DNA of 64,000 nucleotides from Flavobacteriales bacterium (GCA_013204105.1 JABMOM010000040.1:98582-162581), one strand, 5' to 3'. Counted from the stretch's first letter, positions 25,398-33,725 are shown. Made by a program: numbers and translations. The notes: generated by a model from the letters alone, not told the origin.

Positions 25398-27839
25398 ATG
25401 CGGATCTCTCTTTTCATTTTAGCACTGCTCATCTCTTTCACGGAGCTTATGGCACAAGGCCGACCTGGTGGACGCCCAGGAGGTGGGCAACAAGGCGACC
25501 GCACGAAGATCATTGGAGGTAAGATAATCGGGGCAGCAGATGAAGCCGTGCCCTTTGCCAACGTGGGCCTATACTCCATCGACTCCAACCTGATCGCAGG
25601 CAGTACGACCAACGACCTAGGTTTCTTCCGGATCGAAGCCCAACCGGGCACCTATTATATGCAGATCACTTTCCTCTCTTTCGAGCCTAAGGTCATTTCG
25701 AATGTCGTCAAAGAAGACGGCGAATTCCTTTCCCTGGGTGAAATACACCTCATTGGAAATGCAGAAATGCTGGACGAGGTAGTCGTCGAAGCCGATCGCA
25801 GTACGATGGAATTCCAGCTGGACAAGCGCGTGTTCAACGTTGGGCAAGACCTGTCGAATGCCGGAGGCAATGCTGCGGACATCTTGGAGAATGTACCCTC
25901 CGTCGATGTTGACATCGAAGGAAACGTAAGTCTGCGCGGGAGTGAAAACGTACGCATCCTGATCGATGGCAAGCAATCAGGACTCGTCGGCGACGGCAAT
26001 GCGGATGCCCTTCGCCTGATCCAAGCCGACATGATCGACAAGATTGAAGTCATCACCAACCCTTCTTCGAAGTACGAGGCCGAAGGAGAAGTGGGTATCT
26101 TGAATATCGTGTTGAAAAAAGAGAAGCAAAAGGGCTTCAACGGATCCTTTGAAGTCCGGGCAGGTTATCCGTCAAATTATGGCGGTTCGTTTAACATCAA
26201 CTACCGAAGGAAGTGGGTGAACATGTTTGCCAGTGCCGGACTCAACTATCGAGAGTCTCCAGGGCGCGGAAGTTCATCGCAGGTCTACGACGGTCCGGAT
26301 ACCGCCTACACGTTTGAAAGTGATCGCAAGCATGTGCGCGGCGGCATCAGTTCGGTGAACCGTGCGGGTGCGGATTTCTTCATCAACGACAAAAACACCA
26401 TCACCACCGCTGTGCTCTACAAGTATTCAGACGGAGCCAACACGGCCAACATTGAGTACCGCGACATCAACAACGAAGGGGTAATGACCGCCACGACTTT
26501 GCGGGAAGAAGAAGAGCGCGAATTGGAGCAGGACATTGAATTCTCCTTGACACATGTGAAGACCTTTTCCAACGACGACCACAAATGGACGACGGATTTC
26601 CGCGCCAACCAGAACGACGATCGAGAAACCTCTGAATTGGTGCAAACCGTGAGCACTACATCAGATGCCATCAGCTTCCAGCGCAGCAGCAATACAGAGG
26701 ATCAGCGTACCTACCTGATCCAATCCGATTACACCCAACCCATCGGAAAAAAAGGAAAATTTGAAACGGGTGTGCGCGGTTCATTCCGTCGCATCGAGAA
26801 TTTCTACAGCGTGGATTTGCGCAATTCGGATTCCGCCGCGTGGGTGCCGCTCAACGATTTCACCGACAACTTGATATACACTGAAAATATCTATGCTGCC
26901 TATGCCCTCTTCGGAAATGAATGGCAGCGATTCTCCTATCAATTTGGGATAAGGAGTGAGTACACCGACATTTCCACCGTATTGGAGTTAAGCGGCCTCA
27001 AGAATCCCAGGGAATACCTAAACTTCTTCCCAAGCGCGCATTTGAATTATGAGTTGGACGAAACCAACAGCCTACAAGTAAGCTACAGCCGTCGCCTCAG
27101 TCGCCCGAGGTTTCGCGAGCTGATTCCCTTCTTCAGCTATACGGATCCGCGTTTCTTTTACGGCGGAAATCCGGACCTCAATCCTGAGTTCACAGACAGC
27201 TATGAGATCGGTTATTTGAAAATGTTCACCAAGGGGAGCTTCTTGGGAAGCGTGTACTACCGTCATACCGACGCCGTGGTGCAGCGCATCACCCTTACCG
27301 ACACGACGGGACTGCTTCGCACCTTTCCGATCAACCTGGGCACTCAAGACGCTTTCGGTGTGGAAGCCAATATCAACTTAGACCTATCCGAGTGGTGGCG
27401 GTTGAATGCCAGTGCTAATGCCTACTACGCAAATATTCAAGGCGAGTATCGCGGACGGTCTTACGACACCGAGCTGCTGACCATGATGGGAAGGATCAAC
27501 AACACCTTCACCCTGCCCAAGGACATTGACTTACAAGTGAGCGGACGCTATCGAGCACCGCGCAACACTCCCCAAGGGCAGCGACTCGCGGTGACCACCA
27601 TGGACGTGGGACTGGCAAGGGATTTCTTCAAGGGAAAGGGAACGCTGGTCTTCAACGTAAACGACGTCTTCAATTCTGGCATCCGCCGTTCTATCGTGGA
27701 TACGGAGTTCCTGCATTCGGAGAGCAGTTTCCAATGGCGGGTACGTCAGTTTCAGTTGACCTTCAACTACCGCATCAATCAGCGCAAACAGCGCGGTGGA
27801 AACCGGGAAGGCGGCGAAGGAATGGGAGACGATTTTTAA
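25398..27839 (+). CDS. TonB-dependent-type outer-membrane receptor with carboxypeptidase-regulatory-like domain
   Basis: An 813-residue outer-membrane protein. The signal peptide (RISLFILALLISFTELMAQ) is followed by a Gly/Arg/Pro-rich linker, a CarboxypepD_reg-like domain (about residues 38-125: GKIIGAADEAVPFANVGLYS), a plug domain (AADILENVPSVDVDIEGNV, RILIDGKQSG, DMIDKIEVITNPSSKYEAEG) and a C-terminal beta-barrel ending in a Gly/Arg-rich tail (RKQRGGNREGGEG). No classical TonB box is obvious. No SusD partner is adjacent, so it is not a polysaccharide-utilisation pair. The substrate is unknown. The Gly-rich segments at both ends are a feature of a Bacteroidota subfamily. Confidence 0.9.
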   Translation: MRISLFILALLISFTELMAQGRPGGRPGGGQQGDRTKIIGGKIIGAADEAVPFANVGLYSIDSNLIAGSTTNDLGFFRIEAQPGTYYMQITFLSFEPKVISNVVKEDGEFLSLGEIHLIGNAEMLDEVVVEADRSTMEFQLDKRVFNVGQDLSNAGGNAADILENVPSVDVDIEGNVSLRGSENVRILIDGKQSGLVGDGNADALRLIQADMIDKIEVITNPSSKYEAEGEVGILNIVLKKEKQKGFNGSFEVRAGYPSNYGGSFNINYRRKWVNMFASAGLNYRESPGRGSSSQVYDGPDTAYTFESDRKHVRGGISSVNRAGADFFINDKNTITTAVLYKYSDGANTANIEYRDINNEGVMTATTLREEEERELEQDIEFSLTHVKTFSNDDHKWTTDFRANQNDDRETSELVQTVSTTSDAISFQRSSNTEDQRTYLIQSDYTQPIGKKGKFETGVRGSFRRIENFYSVDLRNSDSAAWVPLNDFTDNLIYTENIYAAYALFGNEWQRFSYQFGIRSEYTDISTVLELSGLKNPREYLNFFPSAHLNYELDETNSLQVSYSRRLSRPRFRELIPFFSYTDPRFFYGGNPDLNPEFTDSYEIGYLKMFTKGSFLGSVYYRHTDAVVQRITLTDTTGLLRTFPINLGTQDAFGVEANINLDLSEWWRLNASANAYYANIQGEYRGRSYDTELLTMMGRINNTFTLPKDIDLQVSGRYRAPRNTPQGQRLAVTTMDVGLARDFFKGKGTLVFNVNDVFNSGIRRSIVDTEFLHSESSFQWRVRQFQLTFNYRINQRKQRGGNREGGEGMGDDF

Positions 27840-27852
27840 CACCTATCGGCTT

Positions 27853-28440
27853 TCAACTACTGGCTATCAGCTTCGCTTTTACTGAGTGGTGCCATTCGTC
27901 TTTTAGGATGCTCAATACAATGCTGTCTCTCCTACCCGTAGGGCTTGCGCAGTTACTTCGCAAGACACCTTCTTCCACACAGCCTATGCTCTTCATGGCG
28001 ACAATGGAACGTTGGTTTAATGCGTCTGCTCTGAACTCAACCCGATCAAGTTGCCATTCTTCAAATGCTTGTTGTAGCATCAAGCGTTTGCAATGCTTGT
28101 TAAGGCCGGTTCCCTGAAAGCGCTTTCCGTACCACGTAAATCCTAATTGAATAGCGTTATGGATAGGCTGATAATCATAAAAGCGTGTAGAGCCCGCCAC
28201 TTCATTGGTCTTCTTATCGAATACCAAAAAAGGAAGCGCAAGATTGGACTCCCTGGCTTGCAAAGCAAGTTCGATGTACCGTTCGAGGTTATCCTTCCCA
28301 TTGGCAGGGATCAAGGAATAGATCCACAGTTCGGGTTCATTCAACGCAAATTCGAGCAATGCACCAGCATCCGTCCGCAGCAAAGGCCGCAAGCGTACGC
28401 GTTCGTCTTCTAATGAAAGCTCTTTGGTCAGGTCAATCAT
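27853..28440 (-). CDS. GNAT family N-acetyltransferase (RimJ/RimL-like)
   Basis: A 195-residue acetyltransferase. It opens with LEDERVRLRPLLRTDAGALLEF, the usual beta1-alpha1 start of RimJ/RimL-like GNATs. The middle (LPFLVFDKKTNEVAGSTRFYD) and the acetyl-CoA region (QLGFTWYGKRFQGTGLNKHC, then VEFRADALNQRSIVAMKSIG) are typical, with GTGLNKHC in place of the Q/RxxGxG/A loop. The family acetylates ribosomal protein N-termini, amines or antibiotics. The substrate cannot be inferred. It is convergent with the receptor gene, 13 bases away, and divergent from thioredoxin. Confidence 0.88.
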   Translation of the reverse strand: MIDLTKELSLEDERVRLRPLLRTDAGALLEFALNEPELWIYSLIPANGKDNLERYIELALQARESNLALPFLVFDKKTNEVAGSTRFYDYQPIHNAIQLGFTWYGKRFQGTGLNKHCKRLMLQQAFEEWQLDRVEFRADALNQRSIVAMKSIGCVEEGVLRSNCASPTGRRDSIVLSILKDEWHHSVKAKLIASS

Positions 28441-28560
28441 TCTACGAAACTGTGTTTTCCCGATGATAGAATCAAGTAGTTTGATTGCCCGATCCCTCCC
28501 ATCTCACTCTTTTGTCTTTATTTGGAAACCCTCTTCAACAAGGGCCTGCTTAAAAAAACT

Positions 28561-28860
28561 ATGGCAAAATACAGTCAATTCATCAACAGCGATAAACCAA
28601 CACTTATCGACTTCTACGCCGATTGGTGTGCCCCTTGCAAGACCATGGCACCCATCCTTGCGAAGGTGCAATCACAGATGGGCAATCGGATAACGCTGAT
28701 CAAGGTCAACACCGACAAGAGCAAGGCAATTGCTGCCGACTATAAGATCCGGAGTATCCCAACGCTCATCCTCTTCAAGAGAGGAAAAGAAATCTGGCGA
28801 AAGACGGGGGTGGTGCCAGCGAAAGTGATCACCGGCATCATAGAGAAGCAATTGAAGTAA
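28561..28860 (+). CDS. Thioredoxin
   Basis: A 99-residue single-domain thioredoxin with the redox motif WCAPCK (starting near residue 23) and the cis-proline segment IRSIPTLILFKRGKE. The C-terminal half lacks extra domains, so it is a general cytoplasmic disulphide reductase. The start MAKYSQF at 28561 is preferred because the longer frame begins at a TTG with non-conserved residues. The motif WCAPC, rather than WCGPC, is common in Bacteroidota thioredoxins. The bestrophin gene is convergent, with its stop eight bases away. Confidence 0.92.
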   Translation: MAKYSQFINSDKPTLIDFYADWCAPCKTMAPILAKVQSQMGNRITLIKVNTDKSKAIAADYKIRSIPTLILFKRGKEIWRKTGVVPAKVITGIIEKQLK

Positions 28861-28867
28861 CGCAATC

Positions 28868-29809
28868 TTACTCCAAGTACGCCACCTGAAAACGCGAGTA
28901 TTTTGGAAGGATGGGTTCTGGGACCGATTCTTCTCCGAGCATTTGTCTCAGGTCGATCTCTATGACGCGGCAAAGTGCAGTCATGGGCGTATCGGCCGCG
29001 CGCCCTTCAAAAGGCTCTTCCGTAATGGTACCCGACTTGTCTAGGATGTGGAAGACAAACGAAATCGAAATGCTGAGGGGAATGCTCTCCCACCCCATTT
29101 GATCTACCAAGGCAAACGGAAGCAGGATCAAGAATAGATTGAGAAAAACCCGGGTGAAGAAATTATAGTAATAGGGGAATACCGTGTTTTTGATCCTTTC
29201 TGCTTTGCCCTGGAGGTTATACATTTCTTCAAGCTTCCGGTTGAGTTCCAAATGCTTGAACTCATTCATCCCCCCTTTTTGGAAGAGGCGCTCAACGTGG
29301 TTGCTCTGCAAATTGATCAGTTGAGACGGAATGTTCTTGAAGGTCTTTGCTTGCTCTCTGTCGTGCACTTCTAAAAATGGTTCTAGCGTCGCGTGGTCAA
29401 TGTTCTTTCTCAGATGCATGGCGAGCGCGTACAACCAGGCTATGTGCCTATAAATAAGGACTCTTTTTGCTTCATTGACCTCGTGCGCTGGGAGCTTTTC
29501 GGATGGATGAATGAAACTGGTAACCTCCATACCCCAAGTACGACTGTAGTTCACAATGCCACCCCACACCTTTCTAGCTTCCCACCATCGATCGTAGGCC
29601 GAGCTGTTCCGAAAACCCAAGAAGATAGCCAGTCCGACCCCAGAAATACTCACAGGCGCCACGGGTAAAGCGACTCCTTTGATACCCAATACATGATAGA
29701 GTACGTACGCCGCAACAGCCAGAAAAGTCACCCATAGAATAGCCTTCCTATTATAGAATACGATTCCGGCAAAGCGAGTAAAAGGATTCTTGGCAAAGTG
29801 CAATATCAT
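28868..29809 (-). CDS. Bestrophin family ion channel (UPF0187)
   Basis: A 313-residue membrane channel protein. The bestrophin signature is clear: FLGFRNSSAYDRWWEARKVW (about residues 64-83), followed by WGGIVNYSRTW. The C-terminal segment KSGTITEEPFEGRAADTPMTALCR matches the conserved EPFG..DD-like region in a bacterial form. Bacterial bestrophins form pentamers; characterised ones conduct cations, and eukaryotic ones conduct anions. The role here is likely ion homeostasis. It is convergent with thioredoxin, with eight bases between the stops. Confidence 0.9.
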   Translation of the reverse strand: MILHFAKNPFTRFAGIVFYNRKAILWVTFLAVAAYVLYHVLGIKGVALPVAPVSISGVGLAIFLGFRNSSAYDRWWEARKVWGGIVNYSRTWGMEVTSFIHPSEKLPAHEVNEAKRVLIYRHIAWLYALAMHLRKNIDHATLEPFLEVHDREQAKTFKNIPSQLINLQSNHVERLFQKGGMNEFKHLELNRKLEEMYNLQGKAERIKNTVFPYYYNFFTRVFLNLFLILLPFALVDQMGWESIPLSISISFVFHILDKSGTITEEPFEGRAADTPMTALCRVIEIDLRQMLGEESVPEPILPKYSRFQVAYLE

Positions 29810-29917
29810 ATACGCTGGTTTTGTGTTTTGAACCTCGTTCAGTCAGGAAGCAGAGAGATTGATCGTTTCTAGAACTTCTACAAGGTTCTTAAAAATAGCG
29901 CACTCCACCTAACCAGA

Positions 29918-30066
29918 ATTAGTAAGTATGCTCGGCATTATGCAGAGAGTGGATTTGACGCGGTGCATATAGATAGGCTTGGCATCATTTTCTAAGTGTT
30001 CCATCATGGACTGACGCAAGATGAATTGCCCGATCAAAAGTTCACATGTACTGAATTGGAATTAAC
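29918..30066 (-). other. Possible coding relic within a decayed intergenic region
   Basis: Within the 272-base gap after the bestrophin gene, a minus-strand frame stays open for about 46 codons (starting near 30060, including LLIGQFILRQSMMEHLEND). It has no credible start and I recognise no family. The surrounding sequence is AT-rich and contains the alcohol dehydrogenase relic further along, so this may be remnant coding sequence. Confidence 0.2.
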
Positions 30067-30081
30067 ACAAAAAAAAATAGA

Positions 30082-30324
30082 TTAATTTTCTTGGAGAATT
30101 CTTACGAGCCACTCATCGGTTATGAATTCTGAGAATTCATTTTTCCATTTAGAAGGTTGATTCCAAAACAGGGCATACCCTGACCGACTTTCAATTTCAT
30201 TCCATGAACATGAGTACTCGAATACATCTATTCCTTTGGTGCAATTTTGATCAAAAATGAACGACGCAACGTTCGTATCTGAATCAATTGTGCACACGAG
30301 CACCTTCCAAAAACTGCTTGGCAC
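30082..30324 (-). CDS. Doubtful small ORF of 80 codons
   Basis: An 80-codon frame (MPSSFWKVLVCTIDSD, then WNQPSKWKNEFSEFITDEW) lies in the decayed stretch after the alcohol dehydrogenase relic. The aromatic-rich C-terminal half looks protein-like, but I recognise no family, see no ribosome-binding site and find no T9SS or signal features. It may be a fragment of a larger lost gene. Confidence 0.2.
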   Translation of the reverse strand: MPSSFWKVLVCTIDSDTNVASFIFDQNCTKGIDVFEYSCSWNEIESRSGYALFWNQPSKWKNEFSEFITDEWLVRILQEN

Positions 30325-30329
30325 GACGT

Positions 30330-30540
30330 GAGGTTCATCGCCTTTTCTTTAGCCGCGTTACCAAAGACTTCATAGGCATGAATGATCTCATCCAATTTAA
30401 AGCGATGCGTGATCAATTCTTCGGGTTTGATTTTTCCAGACTTTACTGTTTTTAGGAGTATTGGGGTAGTATTGGTATTGACCAATCCCATTGTAATGGT
30501 GATGTTCTGAATCCACAAATCCTGAACACCATCTTTTTAC
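30330..30540 (-). pseudogene. C-terminal relic of a zinc-dependent alcohol dehydrogenase
   Basis: Minus-strand residues NITITMGLVNTNTTPILLK, then VKSGKIKPEELITHRFKLDE and AYEVFGNAAKEKAM match the last 60-65 residues of class III-type zinc alcohol dehydrogenases of the MDR superfamily. The Rossmann fold and catalytic zinc site are absent. Upstream frames (to about 30640) are broken by stops and shifts, with pieces such as ATDTIYSGDGGGG in other frames. The reading frame after KAMNL runs into unrelated sequence. The full-length gene was lost, leaving this 3' end. Confidence 0.75.
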
Positions 30541-30784
30541 CGCCCCCTCCGTCACCTGAATATATTGTGTCTGTAGCAGATGATTTAGCATGATGGCTAG
30601 ATTCGATCATCTTGTTATTTTTTAATTCCTGTTTCAAACGGCCAATACTTCTTCGGACTGAAACAAAGAACTACACAACTGTACCTTAAACTCTTACATG
30701 CTGGTTAGTGATAATTACACATATCTCATGTATGATAGAATTGGGGGGTTCAATAAAAGAAAAATTACCCTTTACAGCGTAAAA

Positions 30785-32089
30785 TCAAGATTGTGTTTTT
30801 TGACGCTGCAAAAACAATTTTTCGCCAGCAAAAACCAACGCAATTCCGCTTGCTGATACAAATACGACGAGCATATCAGAGCTTGCCTTGACCCATAGAA
30901 ATGCAACTAACACAATCAAATCAAGAAGCAGCGCAGAAATCAAAATGGCTCCATTGGCCTTTACGTCTTTTCTTAAATGCTTATAAACGCCCCAGTGAAC
31001 AATCATATCCATCACTAAATAGAAAATGGCTCCAATGGAAGCAATTCTGGATAAATCAAAGAAAATAGTGAGGGTTATGGCAATAACCACAATGTAGATA
31101 AGCATGTGCTTTTGAATGCTTCCTGACATTCCAAGATGACTGTGTGGAATGAGCTTCATGTCCGTCAACATTGCCGTCATACGAGACACGGCAAAAATGC
31201 TGGCAATGATGCCGGAAATGGTCGCCACGATGGCTATTCCAACCGTAAAATAGAGCCCGTAATCTCCAAAAGCTGGCCGCGCCGCTTCTGAGAGTGAATA
31301 GTCTTTTGCTTTGACTATTTCAGGGATTGAAAGGCTGGCGTTTACAGCAATGGCAACCAAAAAATACACCACCGTGCAAATGAGCAAAGAGATGATGATG
31401 GACCTTCCAACATTTTTGTGCGGATGGATGATTTCCCCTCCGCTGTTAGTGATGGTTGTAAATCCCTTGAAGGCCAAAATAGAGAGCGCAATAGCTCCTA
31501 TATAGTTCACTGCGGAATAATCCTCTGAAGTGGATGCTACTGGCACTAAATCACCCCACGCAAACTGTGCCGCCCATAAGCCTCCAATCGCAAATACAAG
31601 AATGCCCGCAATTTTCACCAAGGACATAAACTGCGAGGTTTTCCCGATAATCTCATTACCGGAGGCGTTAACGATGTACGCTAATATCAGAAGAGCAACG
31701 CCTAGCGCGGGCACCCACAGTCCACTGTCTTCCAAGTCAAACAACTGCATGGTATAAGAGCCAAAGGTTCTGGCTACCAAACTTTCATTGATAATCATAG
31801 AAAGTGCCATCAAAACCGAAGCAGCTGCCGCTAGCGTCGTTTTACCGTAGGCCTTCGTTAAGATCATGGCAATGCCACCGGCAGACGGATAAGCATTCGA
31901 AACCTTGATGTAGGAATAGGCACTGAAACTAGAAATGATTGCCCCAACGATGAAGATGTATGGAAACCATGTGCCTGATAATTCGGCAACCTGACCCAGT
32001 AGGGCAAATATTCCCGCGCCAATCATAACTCCAGTGCCCAGGGCAACTGAACCTTTGAGCGATAAACTGTTCTTTTTGTAGTCTTCCAA
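30785..32089 (-). CDS. APC superfamily amino acid or amine permease
   Basis: A 434-residue inner-membrane transporter with about 12 helices. The start of TM1, GSVALGTGVMIGAGIFALLGQ, is the APC substrate-binding region, and SAYSYIKVSNAYPSAGG follows as in the family. The central segment ILAFKGFTTITNSGGEIIHP, with its TM6-like unwound region, is also typical. It is nearest the bacterial amino acid permeases of the AmpE/YfnA type. The substrate is unknown. It is the last gene of a four-gene minus-strand set (acidic protein, HPF, small basic protein, permease), 90 bases after the small protein. Confidence 0.87.
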   Translation of the reverse strand: MEDYKKNSLSLKGSVALGTGVMIGAGIFALLGQVAELSGTWFPYIFIVGAIISSFSAYSYIKVSNAYPSAGGIAMILTKAYGKTTLAAAASVLMALSMIINESLVARTFGSYTMQLFDLEDSGLWVPALGVALLILAYIVNASGNEIIGKTSQFMSLVKIAGILVFAIGGLWAAQFAWGDLVPVASTSEDYSAVNYIGAIALSILAFKGFTTITNSGGEIIHPHKNVGRSIIISLLICTVVYFLVAIAVNASLSIPEIVKAKDYSLSEAARPAFGDYGLYFTVGIAIVATISGIIASIFAVSRMTAMLTDMKLIPHSHLGMSGSIQKHMLIYIVVIAITLTIFFDLSRIASIGAIFYLVMDMIVHWGVYKHLRKDVKANGAILISALLLDLIVLVAFLWVKASSDMLVVFVSASGIALVFAGEKLFLQRQKTQS

Positions 32090-32179
32090 TGCCGTGTTTA
32101 TCTTTTTCTTAATGGTGCGCAGCTATCGAATTCGCTGTATTGAATTATAATAGTCACGCGTCTGCTCAATTCAAAATTC

Positions 32180-32332
32180 CTATTTCTTTTTTCCCTTTTT
32201 CTTCTTCTTATCCGCTGCTTGCGTCAGCGCTGAAGCTGCCACAATTTTTACTTTTTTGGATGAATTTGGATCTTTCAACAGCTTTGAAGCAATGGAAGCT
32301 ACTTTTTTAGAGGTCTTTTCGTTTTTTGACAT
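32180..32332 (-). CDS. Small lysine-rich basic protein of 50 residues
   Basis: A 50-residue protein starting MSKNEKTSKKVASIASKLLK and continuing DPNSSKKVKIVAASALTQAA, ending in a run of Lys and Gly. It is strongly basic. The pattern of a short SK-rich helix followed by DPNSSK..A.SALTQ resembles a family of tiny proteins found in many Gram-negative genomes, of unknown function. The gene lies 10 bases after HPF and before the permease, so it is cotranscribed. Association with ribosome or nucleic acid is a plausible guess from charge and neighbour only. It was found by eye. Confidence 0.7.
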   Translation of the reverse strand: MSKNEKTSKKVASIASKLLKDPNSSKKVKIVAASALTQAADKKKKKGKKK

Positions 32333-32342
32333 GGTATCTTAC

Positions 32343-32657
32343 TTAATGCTGTTGAATTTTTTCTACGATGGTTTTCAAAGAAGCTTTGAGTTTTTCAATG
32401 GCACCTGAAACTGCAAGCTCAACCGTCTCAGCTTGATCTGAAACCACGATTGGTTTTCTGCCTTCTAGCCTTGCCTCCAATAGACAGTTGATATCATTGA
32501 AGCCATCCTTCGTCCCGTTTACGTCTTTGAGGTGAACCTCTATTCTGGTAATATGTGATGCATAAATGATAAGTCCTTCAGCGATTTGAGTATTAAAAAA
32601 TGCTTCGTGCCGTTCACTACCATCGATGTTTTTGTCCGTATTGAATTGAATGATCAT
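32343..32657 (-). CDS. HPF/RaiA family ribosome-hibernation or ribosome-associated inhibitor
   Basis: A 104-residue protein of the HPF/RaiA (sigma-54 modulation) family that binds the small subunit in stationary phase or stress and blocks or dimerises ribosomes. The beta-alpha-beta-beta-beta-alpha pattern is clear: IIQFNTDKNIDGSERHEAFF, then ITRIEVHLKDVNGTKDG, INCLLEARLEGRKPIVVSD and the final helix AVSGAIEKLKASLKTIVEK. It is a short form without the C-terminal dimerisation domain of long HPF. It lies 10 bases upstream of the small basic gene and 19 bases downstream of the acidic protein gene. Confidence 0.87.
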   Translation of the reverse strand: MIIQFNTDKNIDGSERHEAFFNTQIAEGLIIYASHITRIEVHLKDVNGTKDGFNDINCLLEARLEGRKPIVVSDQAETVELAVSGAIEKLKASLKTIVEKIQQH

Positions 32658-32676
32658 AATTGTGTTTAGTTACTCG

Positions 32677-33210
32677 TTATCCTTTGTCTTCTTCTAAATC
32701 GTTGTGGCCATCGCCACCTAAGCTGTAGTGGTTATTCTCTTCGTCCTCGTTGCCAATTTTTTCCTGCGCGTCATCCAACTCTGAGCCTGGAATATCCAGA
32801 TCGCCGCCAGACATATCATCCTCAAAACCTTTTTCATTTCGAGTGCCCGGCTTTTCATTGGGCGTTTTGGTTTTGGAAGTGTTTTCTGGATTTACACTCT
32901 TCATTTCTTTGGATTGATTGTAAATATCTTCTGAAGGCGCATCATAAGGATAGCCTGGAAGGAACGCCTTTTCCGCCTTTTTGGTCAGCGGCTTGCCCGA
33001 ATGCGTTTTCGAATAATCGGCCAAAATTTCTTCCAGCGAATCATGGTATTCTTTCAGCATTTCGTTGGAAATAGCATCCGAAGATGTTGCCTCCATTTGT
33101 TTGGGGATTTCATCCAAATACTTCGTCAATTCAGGATATTCCTGATGGATTTTCAAGGTGATTTGAGCGATTTCCTTCTCCCACTCCGCTTGTGTTCTGC
33201 TGCTTTCCAT
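32677..33210 (-). CDS. Acidic disordered-tail protein of unknown function
   Basis: A 177-residue protein with a helical N-terminal half (EWEKEIAQITLKIHQEYPEL, then LKEYHDSLEEIL) and a low-complexity acidic C-terminal half (about residues 100-177) rich in Asp, Glu, Asn and Gly. The segment GYPYDAPSEDIYNQSKE resembles a short conserved motif (YPASEDIYN) that I recall from stress-related hypothetical proteins of Bacteroidota; this is recollection. No catalytic motif is visible. It is the first gene of the HPF operon, which suggests a stress or stationary-phase function. Confidence 0.7.
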   Translation of the reverse strand: MESSRTQAEWEKEIAQITLKIHQEYPELTKYLDEIPKQMEATSSDAISNEMLKEYHDSLEEILADYSKTHSGKPLTKKAEKAFLPGYPYDAPSEDIYNQSKEMKSVNPENTSKTKTPNEKPGTRNEKGFEDDMSGGDLDIPGSELDDAQEKIGNEDEENNHYSLGGDGHNDLEEDKG

Positions 33211-33388
33211 AGTTACTTATCGTTTTTTGACCCACTAAAACCTAAAGATGAGCCGCAAATGGGTCGCTGTTCTTACATAATCAATGGGAAGAGTTACATC
33301 ATTCCAAGCCTTTCGTCCTTCAATATGTTAAATCATGGTAAATGAGGCACCAAAAGGAGAGAAGTAAGCTTCTGTCAGTCTAAAACAC

Positions 33389-33605
33389 AGGGGGTGAGGT
33401 TCGAGCTATGAAAACCCGACTGCGCTCAAGCTAGCTTGGCTTGAAGGGTCGATTCACAATGAAGGACGTAACCAGATTAGCTCTCCGCCTGTCGGCGGAT
33501 CGCTGGACTCAAGGGGGGGAGGTCCCAACTACGAAAGCCTGTTGTCGCTTCGCGCCAAGGGGCTTTTTTTCTGTCTTACTGCGCTCAAGCTAGCTTGGCT
33601 TGAAG
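33389..33605. repeat. Local direct repeats with palindromic core beside tRNA-Asp
   Basis: ACTGCGCTCAAGCTAGCTTGGCTTGAAG occurs at 33419-33446 and again at 33578-33605 as an exact 28-base direct repeat. It contains the perfect palindrome CAAGCTAGCTTG. Two related longer units (GGGGGTGAGGTTCGAGCTA near 33391 and GGGGGGAGGTCCCAACTA near 33515) precede them. A perfect hairpin (TCCGCC TGTC GGCGGA, 33484-33499) lies between. GGGGCTTTTTTT near 33559 could be the arm and T-run of an old terminator. No gene is seen from 33211 to 33648. Confidence 0.65.
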
Positions 33606-33607
33606 AC

Positions 33608-33646
33608 ATAAAAAAAGCCCTCCACCGCAGGTGGAAGGCTTTTTAT
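33608..33646 (-). terminator. Rho-independent terminator after tRNA-Asp
   Basis: On the minus strand AAAAAGCCTTCCACC-TGC-GGTGGAGGGCTTTTTTT forms a long stem (GCCTTCCACC with GGTGGAGGGC, one G-T pair) followed by seven T, directly after the tRNA. Confidence 0.85.
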
Positions 33647-33648
33647 GT

Positions 33649-33725
33649 TGGCGGTCCGGACGAGACTCGAACTCGCGACCCCCTGCGTGACAGGCAGGTA
33701 TTCTAACCAACTGAACTACCGGACC
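33649..33725 (-). tRNA. tRNA-Asp (anticodon GTC)
   Basis: The minus strand from 33725 reads GGTCCGGTAGTTCAGTTGG, a D-arm, then CCTGCCTGTCACGCAGG, in which the anticodon stem CCTGC/GCAGG encloses the loop CTGTCAC and the anticodon GTC. The T-arm CGAGTTCGAGTCTCG follows, then CCGGACC, which pairs with the 5' GGTCCGG. The discriminator is G, and CCA is encoded. All four arms can be drawn. A terminator follows at 33608-33646. The 470 bases upstream (33726-34195) hold nothing I recognise apart from the tRNA promoter, which I could not define. Confidence 0.96.

Noticed and set aside
30397..30637. Two minus-strand ORFs of 64 and 61 codons
   Set aside because: They are other frames across the broken alcohol dehydrogenase region, not independent genes.
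33391..33410. Possible tRNA 3' fragment (GAGGTTCGAGCTA)
   Set aside because: It contains a T-loop-like GGTTCGA but no matching acceptor or anticodon arm could be drawn around it.
29810..33725. Mobile element with integrase at the tRNA
   Set aside because: No integrase, transposase, or duplicate tRNA 3' end was seen.
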